Below the pieces are notes generated by a model. That model was not told the DNA's origin. It did not search any database and saw nothing but the letters and a program-made list of their open reading frames with translations. This document shows, one piece after another, positions 44,314 to 53,083 of a stretch of DNA of 64,000 nucleotides. This DNA comes from Microbacterium caowuchunii (GTDB taxonomy: Bacteria > Actinomycetota > Actinomycetes > Actinomycetales > Microbacteriaceae), in assembly GCF_008727755.1 (NCBI RefSeq), contig NZ_CP044231.1, positions 62,001-126,000 of the forward strand, in the 5' to 3' direction. How positions within the stretch are numbered: position 1 is the first letter of the stretch; every line of letters begins with the position of its first letter. The position numbers and the translations under genes are program-made.

Positions 44314-45687
44314 TCAGTGGGAGAAGAGACCGGCGAGGTCGTCCTGGGTGGCGATCCACTCGGCCCGTCGGGCGAACAACCCCGGCACGAGCGAGCGGAC
44401 CCGGTCGATCAGCTCGGCGAGGTCGGCGTTCACGAGGCGCCCGTCGCGCACCACCACCGAGCCGTCGACCATGGTGAGGTCGACGTCGGATCCGCGGACG
44501 GCGTGCACGAGATTGTGGTGGATGTTGGCGTGCCCGCCGGCGGGCAGGAGCGGAGTCATCCGCGGGGTGTCCGTGCGCACCGCGACGAGGTCGGCCTTGC
44601 GTCCGGCCGTGATGGCGCCCAGCTCGTCACCGCGGCCGATGGCGGCCGCCCCTCCGCGGGTGGCCATGCCGAGCACCTGCCACGAGTCCATCGCGGCGGC
44701 GTCCATCGTGCGGAGTTTGCCGAGGAGGCTCGCGACCTTCATCTCCTCGAACATGTCCAGGTTGTTGTTCTCCTTCTCGCCGTCGGTGCCGAGACCGACC
44801 GCGACGCCCGCCGCGAGCATCTCCGCCACCGGTGCCATGCCGCTCGCGAGCTTCATGTTCGAGACCGGGTTGTGTGAGACGCCGACACCGCGTCGGGCGA
44901 TGAGGTCGATCTCCTCCTGATCCAGCCAGACGGCGTGGGCGATCATGGCGTGCGGGGCGTCGAAGAACCCGAGCTGCTCGAGCGCCATCATCGGTCGCGT
45001 GCCGTACCGCGAGCGGAAGTCGGCGAGCTCGATCTCCGATTCGCTGCAGTGCGTGTACAGGCCGGTGCCGTAGGCGCGGGCGAGGTCCACGGCACGCCGC
45101 TGACCGGCGGCATCCGCGTAGAACGGGTGCTCCAGTCCCACCCACGGCATGATCCGGCCGTTGGCGGCACCGGTCCACTCCGTCAGCATCCGCTCGTTGT
45201 CATCGAGCGTGTCGAAGTAGTCGAAGTCCGGGTGCTCGCCCACGTAGTTGACGGAGACGAGCCGGTTGCCCAGCGTGCTCGCCGCGCGGGCCGCGCCGTC
45301 CATGAACCGCCACATGTCGACGACCGTGGTGGTGCCCGAGAGCAGCCCCTCGGCGTAGCAGAGCCAGGCGGCGGCTTCGGCCTCGTCCGGGCGCAGCACC
45401 CGGTGCATGGGGTCGATGTGGATGCGCAGCCATTCCCACACCGGGAGGTGTTCGGCGGTGCCGCGCAGCATCCCGCTGTGGTGGTGGGCGTTGATCAGGC
45501 CGGGCATCAGCACGCGGTCGGGCAGGTCGATGCGAGCGGCGTCCGGATGCGCGGCGAGCAGTTCGTCGCGGGGGCCGACGGCGGCGATCGTGTCGCCGAC
45601 GACGTGCACGGCCGAGTCGGTCAGAACGCTGCGGTCGTCGTCCATCGTCACGACGATGTCGGGGAGGAGAAGGGTGGAGTCGCTCAT
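44314..45687 (-). CDS. Amidohydrolase, TrzA/AtzB/MtaD-like deaminase
   Basis: 457 residues, ATG 45687. Subtype III amidohydrolase with the HxH pair in NAHHHSGM (68, 70), THCSES near 210, VSHNPVSNMKLASGMAPV near 300, and the Asp in GLGTDGEKENNN. The same arrangement is seen in methylthioadenosine/S-adenosylhomocysteine deaminase and in triazine hydrolases. A heterocycle deaminase fits the operon. It lies between the binding-protein gene and the ALDH gene. Confidence 0.9.
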   Translation of the reverse strand: MSDSTLLLPDIVVTMDDDRSVLTDSAVHVVGDTIAAVGPRDELLAAHPDAARIDLPDRVLMPGLINAHHHSGMLRGTAEHLPVWEWLRIHIDPMHRVLRPDEAEAAAWLCYAEGLLSGTTTVVDMWRFMDGAARAASTLGNRLVSVNYVGEHPDFDYFDTLDDNERMLTEWTGAANGRIMPWVGLEHPFYADAAGQRRAVDLARAYGTGLYTHCSESEIELADFRSRYGTRPMMALEQLGFFDAPHAMIAHAVWLDQEEIDLIARRGVGVSHNPVSNMKLASGMAPVAEMLAAGVAVGLGTDGEKENNNLDMFEEMKVASLLGKLRTMDAAAMDSWQVLGMATRGGAAAIGRGDELGAITAGRKADLVAVRTDTPRMTPLLPAGGHANIHHNLVHAVRGSDVDLTMVDGSVVVRDGRLVNADLAELIDRVRSLVPGLFARRAEWIATQDDLAGLFSH

Positions 45688-45728
45688 GGGGGCCTCGGGG
45701 GATCGGAGGGATGCGGACGGCGGGACGA

Positions 45729-46781
45729 TCAGGACCGGGTGAAGAGGTCGGGGGTCTCCTCGTACACCTCGGCCAGGAGGCTGAGGTCGAACAGGTCGGC
45801 GACGTCGAGGCGGAAGCCGGCGGCGGCGAGACTCGCGATGGTCTGCTTCTGCAGTTCCGGGGAGACCGTGAACAGTCCGTTCGCCGTCGTCTCTTCCGAG
45901 ACGACCAGCAGGTCCGCCTGGGCGGTGGCGCTGGCCAGCGAGGTCTCCGGGGAGAGCCCGAGGTCCGCACTGTAGGTCTCGACGGCGAGGGTCGCGCCGA
46001 TGGCGGGGTCGCCCACCGCATCCGTCCATCCCCGGATCTCCGCGCGGAGGAAGTCCTTCAGCACCTCGCGGTCGTTCGCGATGGTGTCGTCGGTCGCGGT
46101 GACGACGTGCCCGACGAACGGGAGGCCGTTGTCGGCGAAGAGCAGATCGGTCACGGCGAAGCCCTGCACGGTCAACGTCACGGACTGGCTGGTGACGAAG
46201 GCGATGAGCCCGTCGACCTCGCCGGTCGTCAGCGGCGCCGGGTCGTACTGCACGGGCACGATCTCGAGCTCGTCGGGGGCGATGTCGTTCGCGGCGAGGA
46301 AGGCGTCGAACACCGGGCGGTTCGCATCCTGCACGCCGATCTTCTTGCCGATCAGCTGCTCCGGGGTGCGGATGTCGGCGCCATCGGCGAGCGAGGTGAT
46401 CGTGAACGGGTTCTTCTGGAAGGTGGCGCCGACGACCTTCAGCGGGGCGCCTTCGTTCGCCACCGCGGCGCCGATCGAGACCGCGTCGGTGAGGGCGATG
46501 TCGGCGGTTCCGCTGAGCAGTTCGGCCACGCCGCTGGACGGGCCGGGGACCAGCGTCACGTCGGCGAAGCCGGCGTCCGTGAAGTACCCGCGGTCCTGCG
46601 CGATCAGCTCGCCCGACCACTCCTCGTTGAGGATCCAGCTCAACTGGACGGTGAGGTCGCCGTGACCGTCCTCCGGGGCGGCGGGCGCAGCGGAGGAGGC
46701 GCAGGCGGTCACCGTGAGGGCTGCGGCGGTGAGCACCGCGGCGGTGGCGGCGATACGGGCGAAGGAGCGGGGGCTTCTCAT
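45729..46781 (-). CDS. Orphan NMT1-type substrate-binding lipoprotein
   Basis: 350 residues from ATG 46781; signal peptide with lipobox VTAC (C27). Strikingly like the protein at 31655: both carry LVPGPS, GTADI, GATFQ, GKKIGVQD, VPVQYDPAPL and a similar C-terminus. No ATPase or permease genes accompany it; the nearest set is 31762-35293 (32762-35293), 11 kb away. It may deliver its ligand to that transporter, adding a second specificity. It is the first gene of the block-3 operon and its promoter carries a palindromic operator. Confidence 0.88.
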   Translation of the reverse strand: MRSPRSFARIAATAAVLTAAALTVTACASSAAPAAPEDGHGDLTVQLSWILNEEWSGELIAQDRGYFTDAGFADVTLVPGPSSGVAELLSGTADIALTDAVSIGAAVANEGAPLKVVGATFQKNPFTITSLADGADIRTPEQLIGKKIGVQDANRPVFDAFLAANDIAPDELEIVPVQYDPAPLTTGEVDGLIAFVTSQSVTLTVQGFAVTDLLFADNGLPFVGHVVTATDDTIANDREVLKDFLRAEIRGWTDAVGDPAIGATLAVETYSADLGLSPETSLASATAQADLLVVSEETTANGLFTVSPELQKQTIASLAAAGFRLDVADLFDLSLLAEVYEETPDLFTRS

Positions 46782-46842
46782 GACGACTCTCTCTCGGCGC
46801 CGGGGGTGGCCGGTGCTGCTGCGCCGGTCGGCGTTTGAGTTG

Positions 46843-46879
46843 ATCGTAGAGAGCAATCATTGATTGCAAATGGCAATCA
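46843..46879 (-). promoter_or_regulatory. Promoter with palindromic operator for the block-3 operon
   Basis: On the minus strand a -35-like TTTGCA (46865-46870) and a -10-like TACGAT (46843-46848) are 16 nt apart. GCAATCA-T-TGATTGC (46853-46867) is a perfect 15-bp palindrome across the spacer and -35, and a third half-site GCAATCA lies at 46873-46879. The neighbouring XRE-cupin regulator (46924-47568) is the natural candidate to bind it. Confidence 0.6.
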
Positions 46880-46923
46880 GGTTTCCGTGGTGTTACCCCT
46901 CGGAAGGACGGGTCCTGGCCCGC

Positions 46924-47568
46924 TCAGGAGGTGCGGGCGTGCACGAGGAGCACCGTCACCGGCTCGTCTCCGGTGATGCTCCAGCGGTTGCGGATCGCGC
47001 CCGGGTGGGCGAGGGCGTCCCCCGGGCCGAGGACCCACTCGCCCCGGCCATCGAGGGTGACCGTGAGGGTGCCGGATACGACGTACACGGTGTTCTCGCC
47101 GTCCGACTCGAACCAGTCGCCGAGGTAGGGCGCGCGCCCCAGGCGGTACTCCTGCACGGTGGCGGCACGCGCGGCGCCGGAGGAGATGATGCGGCTGAGC
47201 GCCGCGTCGTCCGTTTCGTCGACGGCGACGAACTCCCCCTCGTGTCGCCGGGTGACGTGGATGGGCTCGGGCTCGTCGTCGCCCGGCAGCAGATCGGACG
47301 GGGAGATGCCGAGCACCTTCGCCAGCCGGAAGAGCGTCACGATCGAGGGCATCGTGTGGCCGCTCTCGATCTGGCTGAGGAACGGCTGGCTGATCTCGGC
47401 GGCCGCGGCCAGTGCCCGCATCGAGAGGGAGTTCGCGGTGCGCGCGGCCCGGATGCGGCGGCCGAGCGAGATGCCGATGAGGCTGTCGTCGGCGCCGCCC
47501 GGCGGAACCGGGGGGCCTGCGTCGGCGGAGGGCACGGCTCCAGGATAGGCGGGAGAGTCCGGTGCCAC
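46924..47568 (-). CDS. XRE-family regulator with cupin domain (block-3 regulator)
   Basis: 214 residues from a GTG at 47568; other GTG starts about 10 residues downstream are possible. Helix-turn-helix about 34-94 (SLGRRIRAARTANSLSMRALAAAAEISQPFLSQIESGHTMPSI), then a cupin about 130-210 (YLGDWFESDGENTVYVVSGTLTVTLDGRGEWVLGPGDALAHPG). Same architecture as the regulator at 36525. The gene lies upstream of the block-3 promoter and immediately downstream of the molybdenum hydroxylase gene (3 nt gap), so it is likely co-transcribed with xdh and acts on GCAATCA palindromes. Confidence 0.88.
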   Translation of the reverse strand: MAPDSPAYPGAVPSADAGPPVPPGGADDSLIGISLGRRIRAARTANSLSMRALAAAAEISQPFLSQIESGHTMPSIVTLFRLAKVLGISPSDLLPGDDEPEPIHVTRRHEGEFVAVDETDDAALSRIISSGAARAATVQEYRLGRAPYLGDWFESDGENTVYVVSGTLTVTLDGRGEWVLGPGDALAHPGAIRNRWSITGDEPVTVLLVHARTS

Positions 47569-47571
47569 GGG

Positions 47572-50319
47572 TCAGCTCCCCTGCACGAGGCGCCACACCC
47601 GGTCGCGGCTGAAGGGCTGCTCGAAGGGCCGGCGGCCGACGGCGCGGGCGATGGCGTTGCCGATCGCCGGCGCGACCGGGTTGTACGGGGCCTCGCTCAT
47701 CGACTTCGCCCCGAAGGGTCCGACCGTGTCGTCCGTGTCGGCGAAGTACACCTCGGTGTCCGGGACGTCGGCGAACTGCGGCACGCGATAGGTGCGGAAC
47801 ACCGGCGTGATCACCGCTCCGGCGCCGTCGGTCATGACCTCCTCGTAGAGCGCGCTGCCGAGTCCCTGCGCGGCACCACCCTCGATCTGTCCGCGGCACT
47901 GCGCCGGGTTCAGGACGGTGCCCGCATCCGCCGCCTGCACGGACTGCAGCACCCGTACGGTCCCGGTGGCGGGGTCGACCGCCACGCGCACGGCGTGCAC
48001 GTTGAACGCGAGCGAGCGGATGTCGCCGAGCTCGCTGCCGTCCGCCGTCAGACCGTCCTCTCCCCGTTCGGATGCCGGGGCGGCCGCCACGATCTCGGCG
48101 AAACCGACCGTGCGCGCCGCAGTCACGACGCCGTCGGCGCTCACGCGCGCATCGCTCTCGGCGGTGCCGGTGATCTCGGCGGCGATGCGCCGCATCCGGG
48201 ACGCCAGCGTGCGGCAGGCGGCATGGAGCGCCTTTCCCGCGACCGTGATGCCGGTCGATGCGAAGGCGCCGGTGTCGTGCGCGACGGCGTCGGTGTCGGC
48301 GTGCCAGAGGGCGAGGCGGTCGAACCCGACCTCGAAGACGCTGGCCGCGATCTGACGGAGCACGGTGGAGGTGCCGTTGCCGAACTCGGCGGTCCCCGCC
48401 TGCAGCAGATACGTGCCGTCGGCGCGCAGGGTCGCGTGGGTGTGCGAGACGTGCCCGAACGGGGCGATCGTCGCGATCATCGCCGTGGCCATGCCCTCCC
48501 CGACCAGCCATCCCTCCGGCGCGCGGCTGCCGTTGCCGCTGGCCAGGGCGTCCCGGGCGAGGTCCAGGCACTGGTCCAGGCCGTGGCTTCCCCACACCAG
48601 GCCGTTGTCGAGGCCACCGTGCTCGGGGCGGAGCGCGTTCATCCGCCGCAACTCGAAGGGGTCGATGCCGAGACGCTCGGAGAGCATGTCCATCGCGGAC
48701 TCGACGCCGAGCATGACCTGGCCGAGGCCGTACCCGCGGAACGCCCCGGACGGAACGTTGTTGGTGTAGACCGCCTCGGCATCGATGCGGCGGGAGGGCA
48801 CCCGGTACACGTGCGTCGATTCGGACACCGCGTGGAAGAGCACGCCTCGGGAATGGTTGCCGTAGGCGCCCGCGTCGCTCAGGACGTCGACCGCCATCGC
48901 CGTCAGAGCGCCGTCCGCATCCGCGCCCAGGCGTACCCGGACCCGCATCGGATGCCGGAGCGCGGCGCGCTGGAACTGGTCGGTGCGGGAGAACTCGTAC
49001 GCCACCGGACGCCCGGTGCGCAGCACGGCGAGGGTGACGAGGTCCTCGGTGAAGATCTCCTGCTTGCCGCCGAAGCCGCCGCCGACGCGGGCCGCGTACA
49101 CCCGGACCCGGTCGCGTTCCAGATCGAAGACACGGCACAGTTCGTCCCGCGTGAGGAAGGGCACCTGGGTGGACGAGCGGATGACGAGCCGGCCGTCCTC
49201 GTCGAGCCATCCGATCGCGCCGTGCGTCTCCAGCTGCGCGTGGGTGACGCGGGAGGTCTGCCAGGTGCCCTCGACCGTCACGGCGCTGGCAGCGAGGGCG
49301 TCTTCGACGTCGTCGCCGTGCGACTCGTGGAAGGACAGCACCGTGTTCCTCGCCGCGTCGTCCACCCGGTCCGCGGGCGTGCGGTCCGGATGGATCACCG
49401 GAGCGGCGCCGCTCCGGGCGGTTTCCGGGTCGAACACGGCGGGCAGCACGTCGTACTCCACGCGCACCAGGCGGCAGGCGGCATCCGCTGCGGCGGCGGT
49501 CTCCGCGACGACCGCCGCGACGCGCTGGCCGATGAAGCGGACGGTGTCGTCGAGCACTCGCGTGTCGTCGGGATCGTCCTCCCGGTGCTCGTGCCGTCCG
49601 GTGGAGAAGAGGGTCTTCGGGGCGTCCTCGTGGGTGAGCACGGCGACCACGCCGGGGATCGCGAGGGCCGCGGATGCATCGATCGAACGGATGCGGGCGT
49701 GCGCGTACGGGCTCGCCACGACGCGCAGGGTCAGCGCGGTTCCCGTCCAGGGCTGGTCGGGCGTGCCGACGACATCGAAGGTGTAGGGCTCGAGGCCCTG
49801 CACGATCCGCCGGCCCGCCTCCGGCCGCACGGACCCGCCGACGCCGCTGGGCGCCGTGGCGGGGCGCGGGCCGGTCTCCCGTATCGGGCCGAGCACGGAT
49901 TCGCGGATCGCCTCGCGGATCGGGCGGTATCCGGTGCACCGGCAGAGGTTGCCCTTCATCCGGCGGTCGAGGTCGTCGAGATCGCTCTCGCACAGAGTCG
50001 AGGCGGTGACGCTCATACCGGGCGTGCAGAAGCCGCACTGGAAGCCGAACTTCTCCACGAGCGCCTCCTGCACCGCGTGCAGTGCGTCGCCCGGGGCGAG
50101 GCCGGCCGCCGTCGTGACGCGGGTGCCCTCCGCTCGCACGGCCGGGACGATGCAGGAGTGCACGGGTGCCCCGTCCACGAGCACGGAGCACGCGCCGCAG
50201 TCGCCGGCGTCGCAGCCCTTCTTCACCTCGGTGTGACCGTGCTCGCGAAGCAGCGTCCGCAGGCACTGGCCCGCCGCGGGCTCCGCCTCGACGGGCGCAC
50301 CGTTGACCTCGAACCTCAT
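47572..50319 (-). CDS. Molybdenum hydroxylase, fused 2Fe-2S and molybdopterin subunits (xanthine dehydrogenase family)
   Basis: 915 residues from ATG 50319. Residues 1-150 are the two-cluster iron-sulfur part: plant-type C36, C41, C44, C56 and the second cluster C95, C98, C126, C128. Residues about 165-915 are the Moco-binding part with VGGGFGGKQE and GAFRGYGLGQVM; the C-terminal active-site Glu is E876 in GAKSMSEAPYNP. In xanthine dehydrogenases the Glu motif is GVGE; here the flanks differ. It hydroxylates a C-H bond next to a ring nitrogen, with electrons passed to the FAD subunit. Starts 4 nt inside the FAD subunit gene (ATGA). Confidence 0.92.
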   Translation of the reverse strand: MRFEVNGAPVEAEPAAGQCLRTLLREHGHTEVKKGCDAGDCGACSVLVDGAPVHSCIVPAVRAEGTRVTTAAGLAPGDALHAVQEALVEKFGFQCGFCTPGMSVTASTLCESDLDDLDRRMKGNLCRCTGYRPIREAIRESVLGPIRETGPRPATAPSGVGGSVRPEAGRRIVQGLEPYTFDVVGTPDQPWTGTALTLRVVASPYAHARIRSIDASAALAIPGVVAVLTHEDAPKTLFSTGRHEHREDDPDDTRVLDDTVRFIGQRVAAVVAETAAAADAACRLVRVEYDVLPAVFDPETARSGAAPVIHPDRTPADRVDDAARNTVLSFHESHGDDVEDALAASAVTVEGTWQTSRVTHAQLETHGAIGWLDEDGRLVIRSSTQVPFLTRDELCRVFDLERDRVRVYAARVGGGFGGKQEIFTEDLVTLAVLRTGRPVAYEFSRTDQFQRAALRHPMRVRVRLGADADGALTAMAVDVLSDAGAYGNHSRGVLFHAVSESTHVYRVPSRRIDAEAVYTNNVPSGAFRGYGLGQVMLGVESAMDMLSERLGIDPFELRRMNALRPEHGGLDNGLVWGSHGLDQCLDLARDALASGNGSRAPEGWLVGEGMATAMIATIAPFGHVSHTHATLRADGTYLLQAGTAEFGNGTSTVLRQIAASVFEVGFDRLALWHADTDAVAHDTGAFASTGITVAGKALHAACRTLASRMRRIAAEITGTAESDARVSADGVVTAARTVGFAEIVAAAPASERGEDGLTADGSELGDIRSLAFNVHAVRVAVDPATGTVRVLQSVQAADAGTVLNPAQCRGQIEGGAAQGLGSALYEEVMTDGAGAVITPVFRTYRVPQFADVPDTEVYFADTDDTVGPFGAKSMSEAPYNPVAPAIGNAIARAVGRRPFEQPFSRDRVWRLVQGS

Positions 50320-51179
50320 GCCGCCGCTCCCGCCAGTTCCGACCGGATCCGTGCCGCCAGCTCGACGCTCACGCCGCGGCGCCAGTCCGCGCTGCCGAGC
50401 GGATCGGTGTAGTAGTCCTCGGCCGCCGAGACGGATGCCGCGAGCGTCGCCGCATCCGGCAGCTCCGGGAACCGCAGCACGGCCGGGCGCGTCGTCGCGG
50501 CCGTCACGACGAAGGTCGCCGCCCCGTCGTCGTCGACCCGTCCGGTGACGACCGCTCCCGAGCGACCGAGCTCGGCCAGTGCGATCTTGCGCAGGAGCGC
50601 GGGGGAGCGAAGGGCCGGGGCGGGCAGCTCGACCGCTCGGAGCACCTCGCCCGGGGCGAGCGCGTTGGTGCCGTTGCCGGTCGGCAGGTGCGCGACCGGT
50701 ATGCGGCGCTCGCCGCCGTCGGGCGTCCAGACCACGGCGATGCCGTCCAGCGCGGCGGCCAGCGAGATCATCGCGCCGGCCGCGAACGAGCGGCAGATGT
50801 TGCCGCCGACGGTGGCGGTGTTCCAGACCTTGAACGACGCGAGCAGGGCGTTGGCCGCATCCGGCACGAGCGATACCGCCTGCCAGTCCGCGGGGACCGA
50901 TGGGAGGTCGTCGGCGCGCCCTTCCGCCCACGCCACGAGGCGCGCGATCGTGCAGGTGGCGCCGATGCGGAGGCCGTCCTCGGATACCTCGATCCCGGAC
51001 CAGCCCATGCCGGTGAGGTCGACGAAACCCGTCGTGGCGGGCTGCGGCTCGCTCATCAGCCAGGTCCCTCCGGCGATGAGCACTTCCCCGGAAGCGAGCG
51101 CGAGGTCCGCGCGGGAGCGTGCCACGCGGTACGTCTCGATGCTCGTGATATCCACGGGGCGCCCTCCGATGTTGGTCAC
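50316..51179 (-). CDS. Molybdenum hydroxylase FAD-binding subunit
   Basis: 287 residues, GTG start at 51179. CoxM/XdhB-like FAD fold: SGEVLIAGGTWLMSE near the start, RIGATCTIARLVAW (about 71-84), WNTATVGGNICRSFAAGAM (about 118-136) and the C-terminal CO-dehydrogenase-FAD domain. It accepts electrons from the 2Fe-2S centres of the fused partner and passes them to NAD or a quinone. XdhC lies 118 bp upstream on the same strand. Confidence 0.9.
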   Translation of the reverse strand: MTNIGGRPVDITSIETYRVARSRADLALASGEVLIAGGTWLMSEPQPATTGFVDLTGMGWSGIEVSEDGLRIGATCTIARLVAWAEGRADDLPSVPADWQAVSLVPDAANALLASFKVWNTATVGGNICRSFAAGAMISLAAALDGIAVVWTPDGGERRIPVAHLPTGNGTNALAPGEVLRAVELPAPALRSPALLRKIALAELGRSGAVVTGRVDDDGAATFVVTAATTRPAVLRFPELPDAATLAASVSAAEDYYTDPLGSADWRRGVSVELAARIRSELAGAAA

Positions 51180-51297
51180 ATGAACAGTTGCCTCCGAGTC
51201 AAGCAGCGGAGCGTTTCGCGGGTGTTTCCTGCGTGTGAGCGCGTGCGCCCGTGCCGCACGGGGGTGAGCCGGGCGCGAAGCGGGGACGGACCAGGCG

Positions 51298-52389
51298 TCA
51301 GACGCTCAGGGCGCACCCGACGGCGACGGATGCGGCTGCCGGCCGGCCGGGGGAGACCGTGCAGGCCGCGTCGTCCGCCGCCCGGCGGTGCAGCGGACCC
51401 GCGAGCTCGCGGAGCGGACGACCGGTGCCGCCGTGCCGCGCGGCGATGATCTCGGCGAGCACCGCGACGGCGGTCTCCTCGGGACCGGCGCCGCCGAGAT
51501 CGAGCCCGAGCGGGGAATGCAGCCGTGCCAGCTGCGCCGCGGAGACGCCCTCGGAGCGCAGCATCTCCGCTCGGCGGGCGACCGTCGACCGCGCGCCGAG
51601 CGCCCCCACGAAACCGACCGGCATCGCGAGCGCCGTGCGCAGTGCGGGGATGTCCAGGCGCACATCGTGCGTCAGGACGCAGATCGCGGTGCGCTCGTCG
51701 ATGTCCTCGGGTTCCTGCCGCTCCAGGTAGGCGTGCGGCAGGTCCGCGACGAGCTCCCGGGCATCGGGGAAGCGCTCGCGGGTGACCAGCAGCTCCCACA
51801 CGTCGCAGACCGACACCGCGAATCCGGCGGCGGTGCCCACCCGGCTGAGTGCGGCGGCATGTTCCCCTGCTCCGAGCAGGATCAGCCGCGGCCGCGGAGT
51901 CGACGCCACGGCCAGCACGTCCGCGCCGTCGTCCGCGCAGCCGAGGACGCGGCTGTCGTTCGTCGTGGGGTCGACGTCCACGACGCGGCCGGCGCGCGGT
52001 CCGTTCAGCACGATCCCGATCCGTGCCCTGCGGTCCGCGGCCGCGTGTTCCAGGGCGGCGATCGCCACCTCGTCGTCGGGACGGACGAGCGCGACGACCG
52101 CGTCGACGGAGCCGCCGCAGGCCAGCCCCGCGGCGAACGCCTGTTCGTCGCTGAAGCCGAAGCGGGCGGACGACCCGCAACCGGACGCCAGCGCGGCGAG
52201 GGACAGTGCCACCGCGTCCGCCTCCACGCACCCGCCGGAGATGGAACCGATCACGCGTCCCTCACGGGTGACGGCCATCGCGGAACCCACGCCACGCGGT
52301 GCGCTCCGGGCGACGCCGGAGACGGTCACGGTCGCGACCGTCTCCCCCGCGCGAAGCAGCGGAAGCAGATCGGTGGCGAGTTCGAGCAT
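51298..52389 (-). CDS. XdhC-family molybdenum cofactor insertion protein
   Basis: 363 residues, ATG 52389. N-terminal XdhC domain with GSISGGCVEADAV (about 48-60) and LACGGSVDAVV, and a C-terminal Rossmann region with LILLGAGEHAAALSRVG and ALGARSTVARRAEML. XdhC-type chaperones deliver sulfurated Moco to xanthine dehydrogenase. It stands ahead of the FAD and fused subunit genes in the same direction. Divergent from the MobA-like gene with a 50-bp gap. Confidence 0.93.
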   Translation of the reverse strand: MLELATDLLPLLRAGETVATVTVSGVARSAPRGVGSAMAVTREGRVIGSISGGCVEADAVALSLAALASGCGSSARFGFSDEQAFAAGLACGGSVDAVVALVRPDDEVAIAALEHAAADRRARIGIVLNGPRAGRVVDVDPTTNDSRVLGCADDGADVLAVASTPRPRLILLGAGEHAAALSRVGTAAGFAVSVCDVWELLVTRERFPDARELVADLPHAYLERQEPEDIDERTAICVLTHDVRLDIPALRTALAMPVGFVGALGARSTVARRAEMLRSEGVSAAQLARLHSPLGLDLGGAGPEETAVAVLAEIIAARHGGTGRPLRELAGPLHRRAADDAACTVSPGRPAAASVAVGCALSV

Positions 52390-52439
52390 GCCAGCACGGT
52401 AGTCGGCGCGTGTTTCGTGCAGGCTACGCTGGCGTGATC

Positions 52440-53027
52440 ATGCGCCCCACCGCCGCCGAGGCATCCGTCACCGGTCTCGTGCTCGCCGCCGGTGCGGGGA
52501 CGCGTTTCGGTCAGCCCAAGGGTCTCACGCGGACCGCTGCGGGGGAGTCGTGGGTCGCCATCGCGGTGCGGATGCTGCGCGCCGCCGGCTGCGACCGGAT
52601 CCTGGTGGCGGTGGGGGCCGCGGGAGACGAGGTGGCCGCCCTCGTGCCCCGCGAGGCGGAGGTCGTGCCGGTCGCGGACTGGGCGGACGGGCTCTCCGCG
52701 TCGCTCCGCGCCGGACTCATCGCGGTCTCCGGAGCGGATGCCTCCGGAGCGGATGCCGTCGTCGTCATCACGGTCGACACCCCCGATCTGCCGGCGGCCG
52801 CCGTGCGCCGCGTACTGGCGGTGGCGGGACCCCTCCCGCATGCCCTGGTGCAGGCCGTCTACGGCGGGCGGCCGGGACACCCGGTCGTCCTCGGGCGGAC
52901 CCGCATCGCCGCCGTGGCCGCATCCGTCCGCGGCGACCGCGGGGCGGGAACGTACCTCGCAGAGCACGGCGCGCAGCGCGTCGAGTGCGGCGACCTCTGG
53001 TCGGGCGAGGACATCGACAGCCGCTGA
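52440..53027 (+). CDS. MobA-like nucleotidyltransferase (molybdenum cofactor cytidylyltransferase type)
   Basis: 195 residues from ATG 52440; a GTG two codons upstream (52434) is possible. GT-A type nucleotidyltransferase: GLVLAAGAGTRFGQPKGL (11-28), ADWADGLSASLRAGL, VVITVDTPDL and GHPVVLG. Enzymes of this type (MocA/MobA) add CMP or GMP to molybdopterin. Next to xdhC it probably makes the cofactor form the hydroxylase needs. Xanthine dehydrogenases use the cytosine or plain molybdopterin form, so MocA is the likelier assignment. Confidence 0.88.
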   Translation: MRPTAAEASVTGLVLAAGAGTRFGQPKGLTRTAAGESWVAIAVRMLRAAGCDRILVAVGAAGDEVAALVPREAEVVPVADWADGLSASLRAGLIAVSGADASGADAVVVITVDTPDLPAAAVRRVLAVAGPLPHALVQAVYGGRPGHPVVLGRTRIAAVAASVRGDRGAGTYLAEHGAQRVECGDLWSGEDIDSR

Positions 53028-53083
53028 CCCCGGGCGGTCGTCGTCCCCTGCCCGAGATGCCCGGCGCGGTGCACAATGGTGTC

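Noticed and set aside
46864..50412. Very long open frame (about 1180 codons) on the plus strand over the molybdenum hydroxylase
   Set aside because: It is antisense to a well-supported gene with recognisable cofactor motifs; the translation is low-complexity Arg/Ala/Gly/Val with no domain. High GC keeps such frames open.
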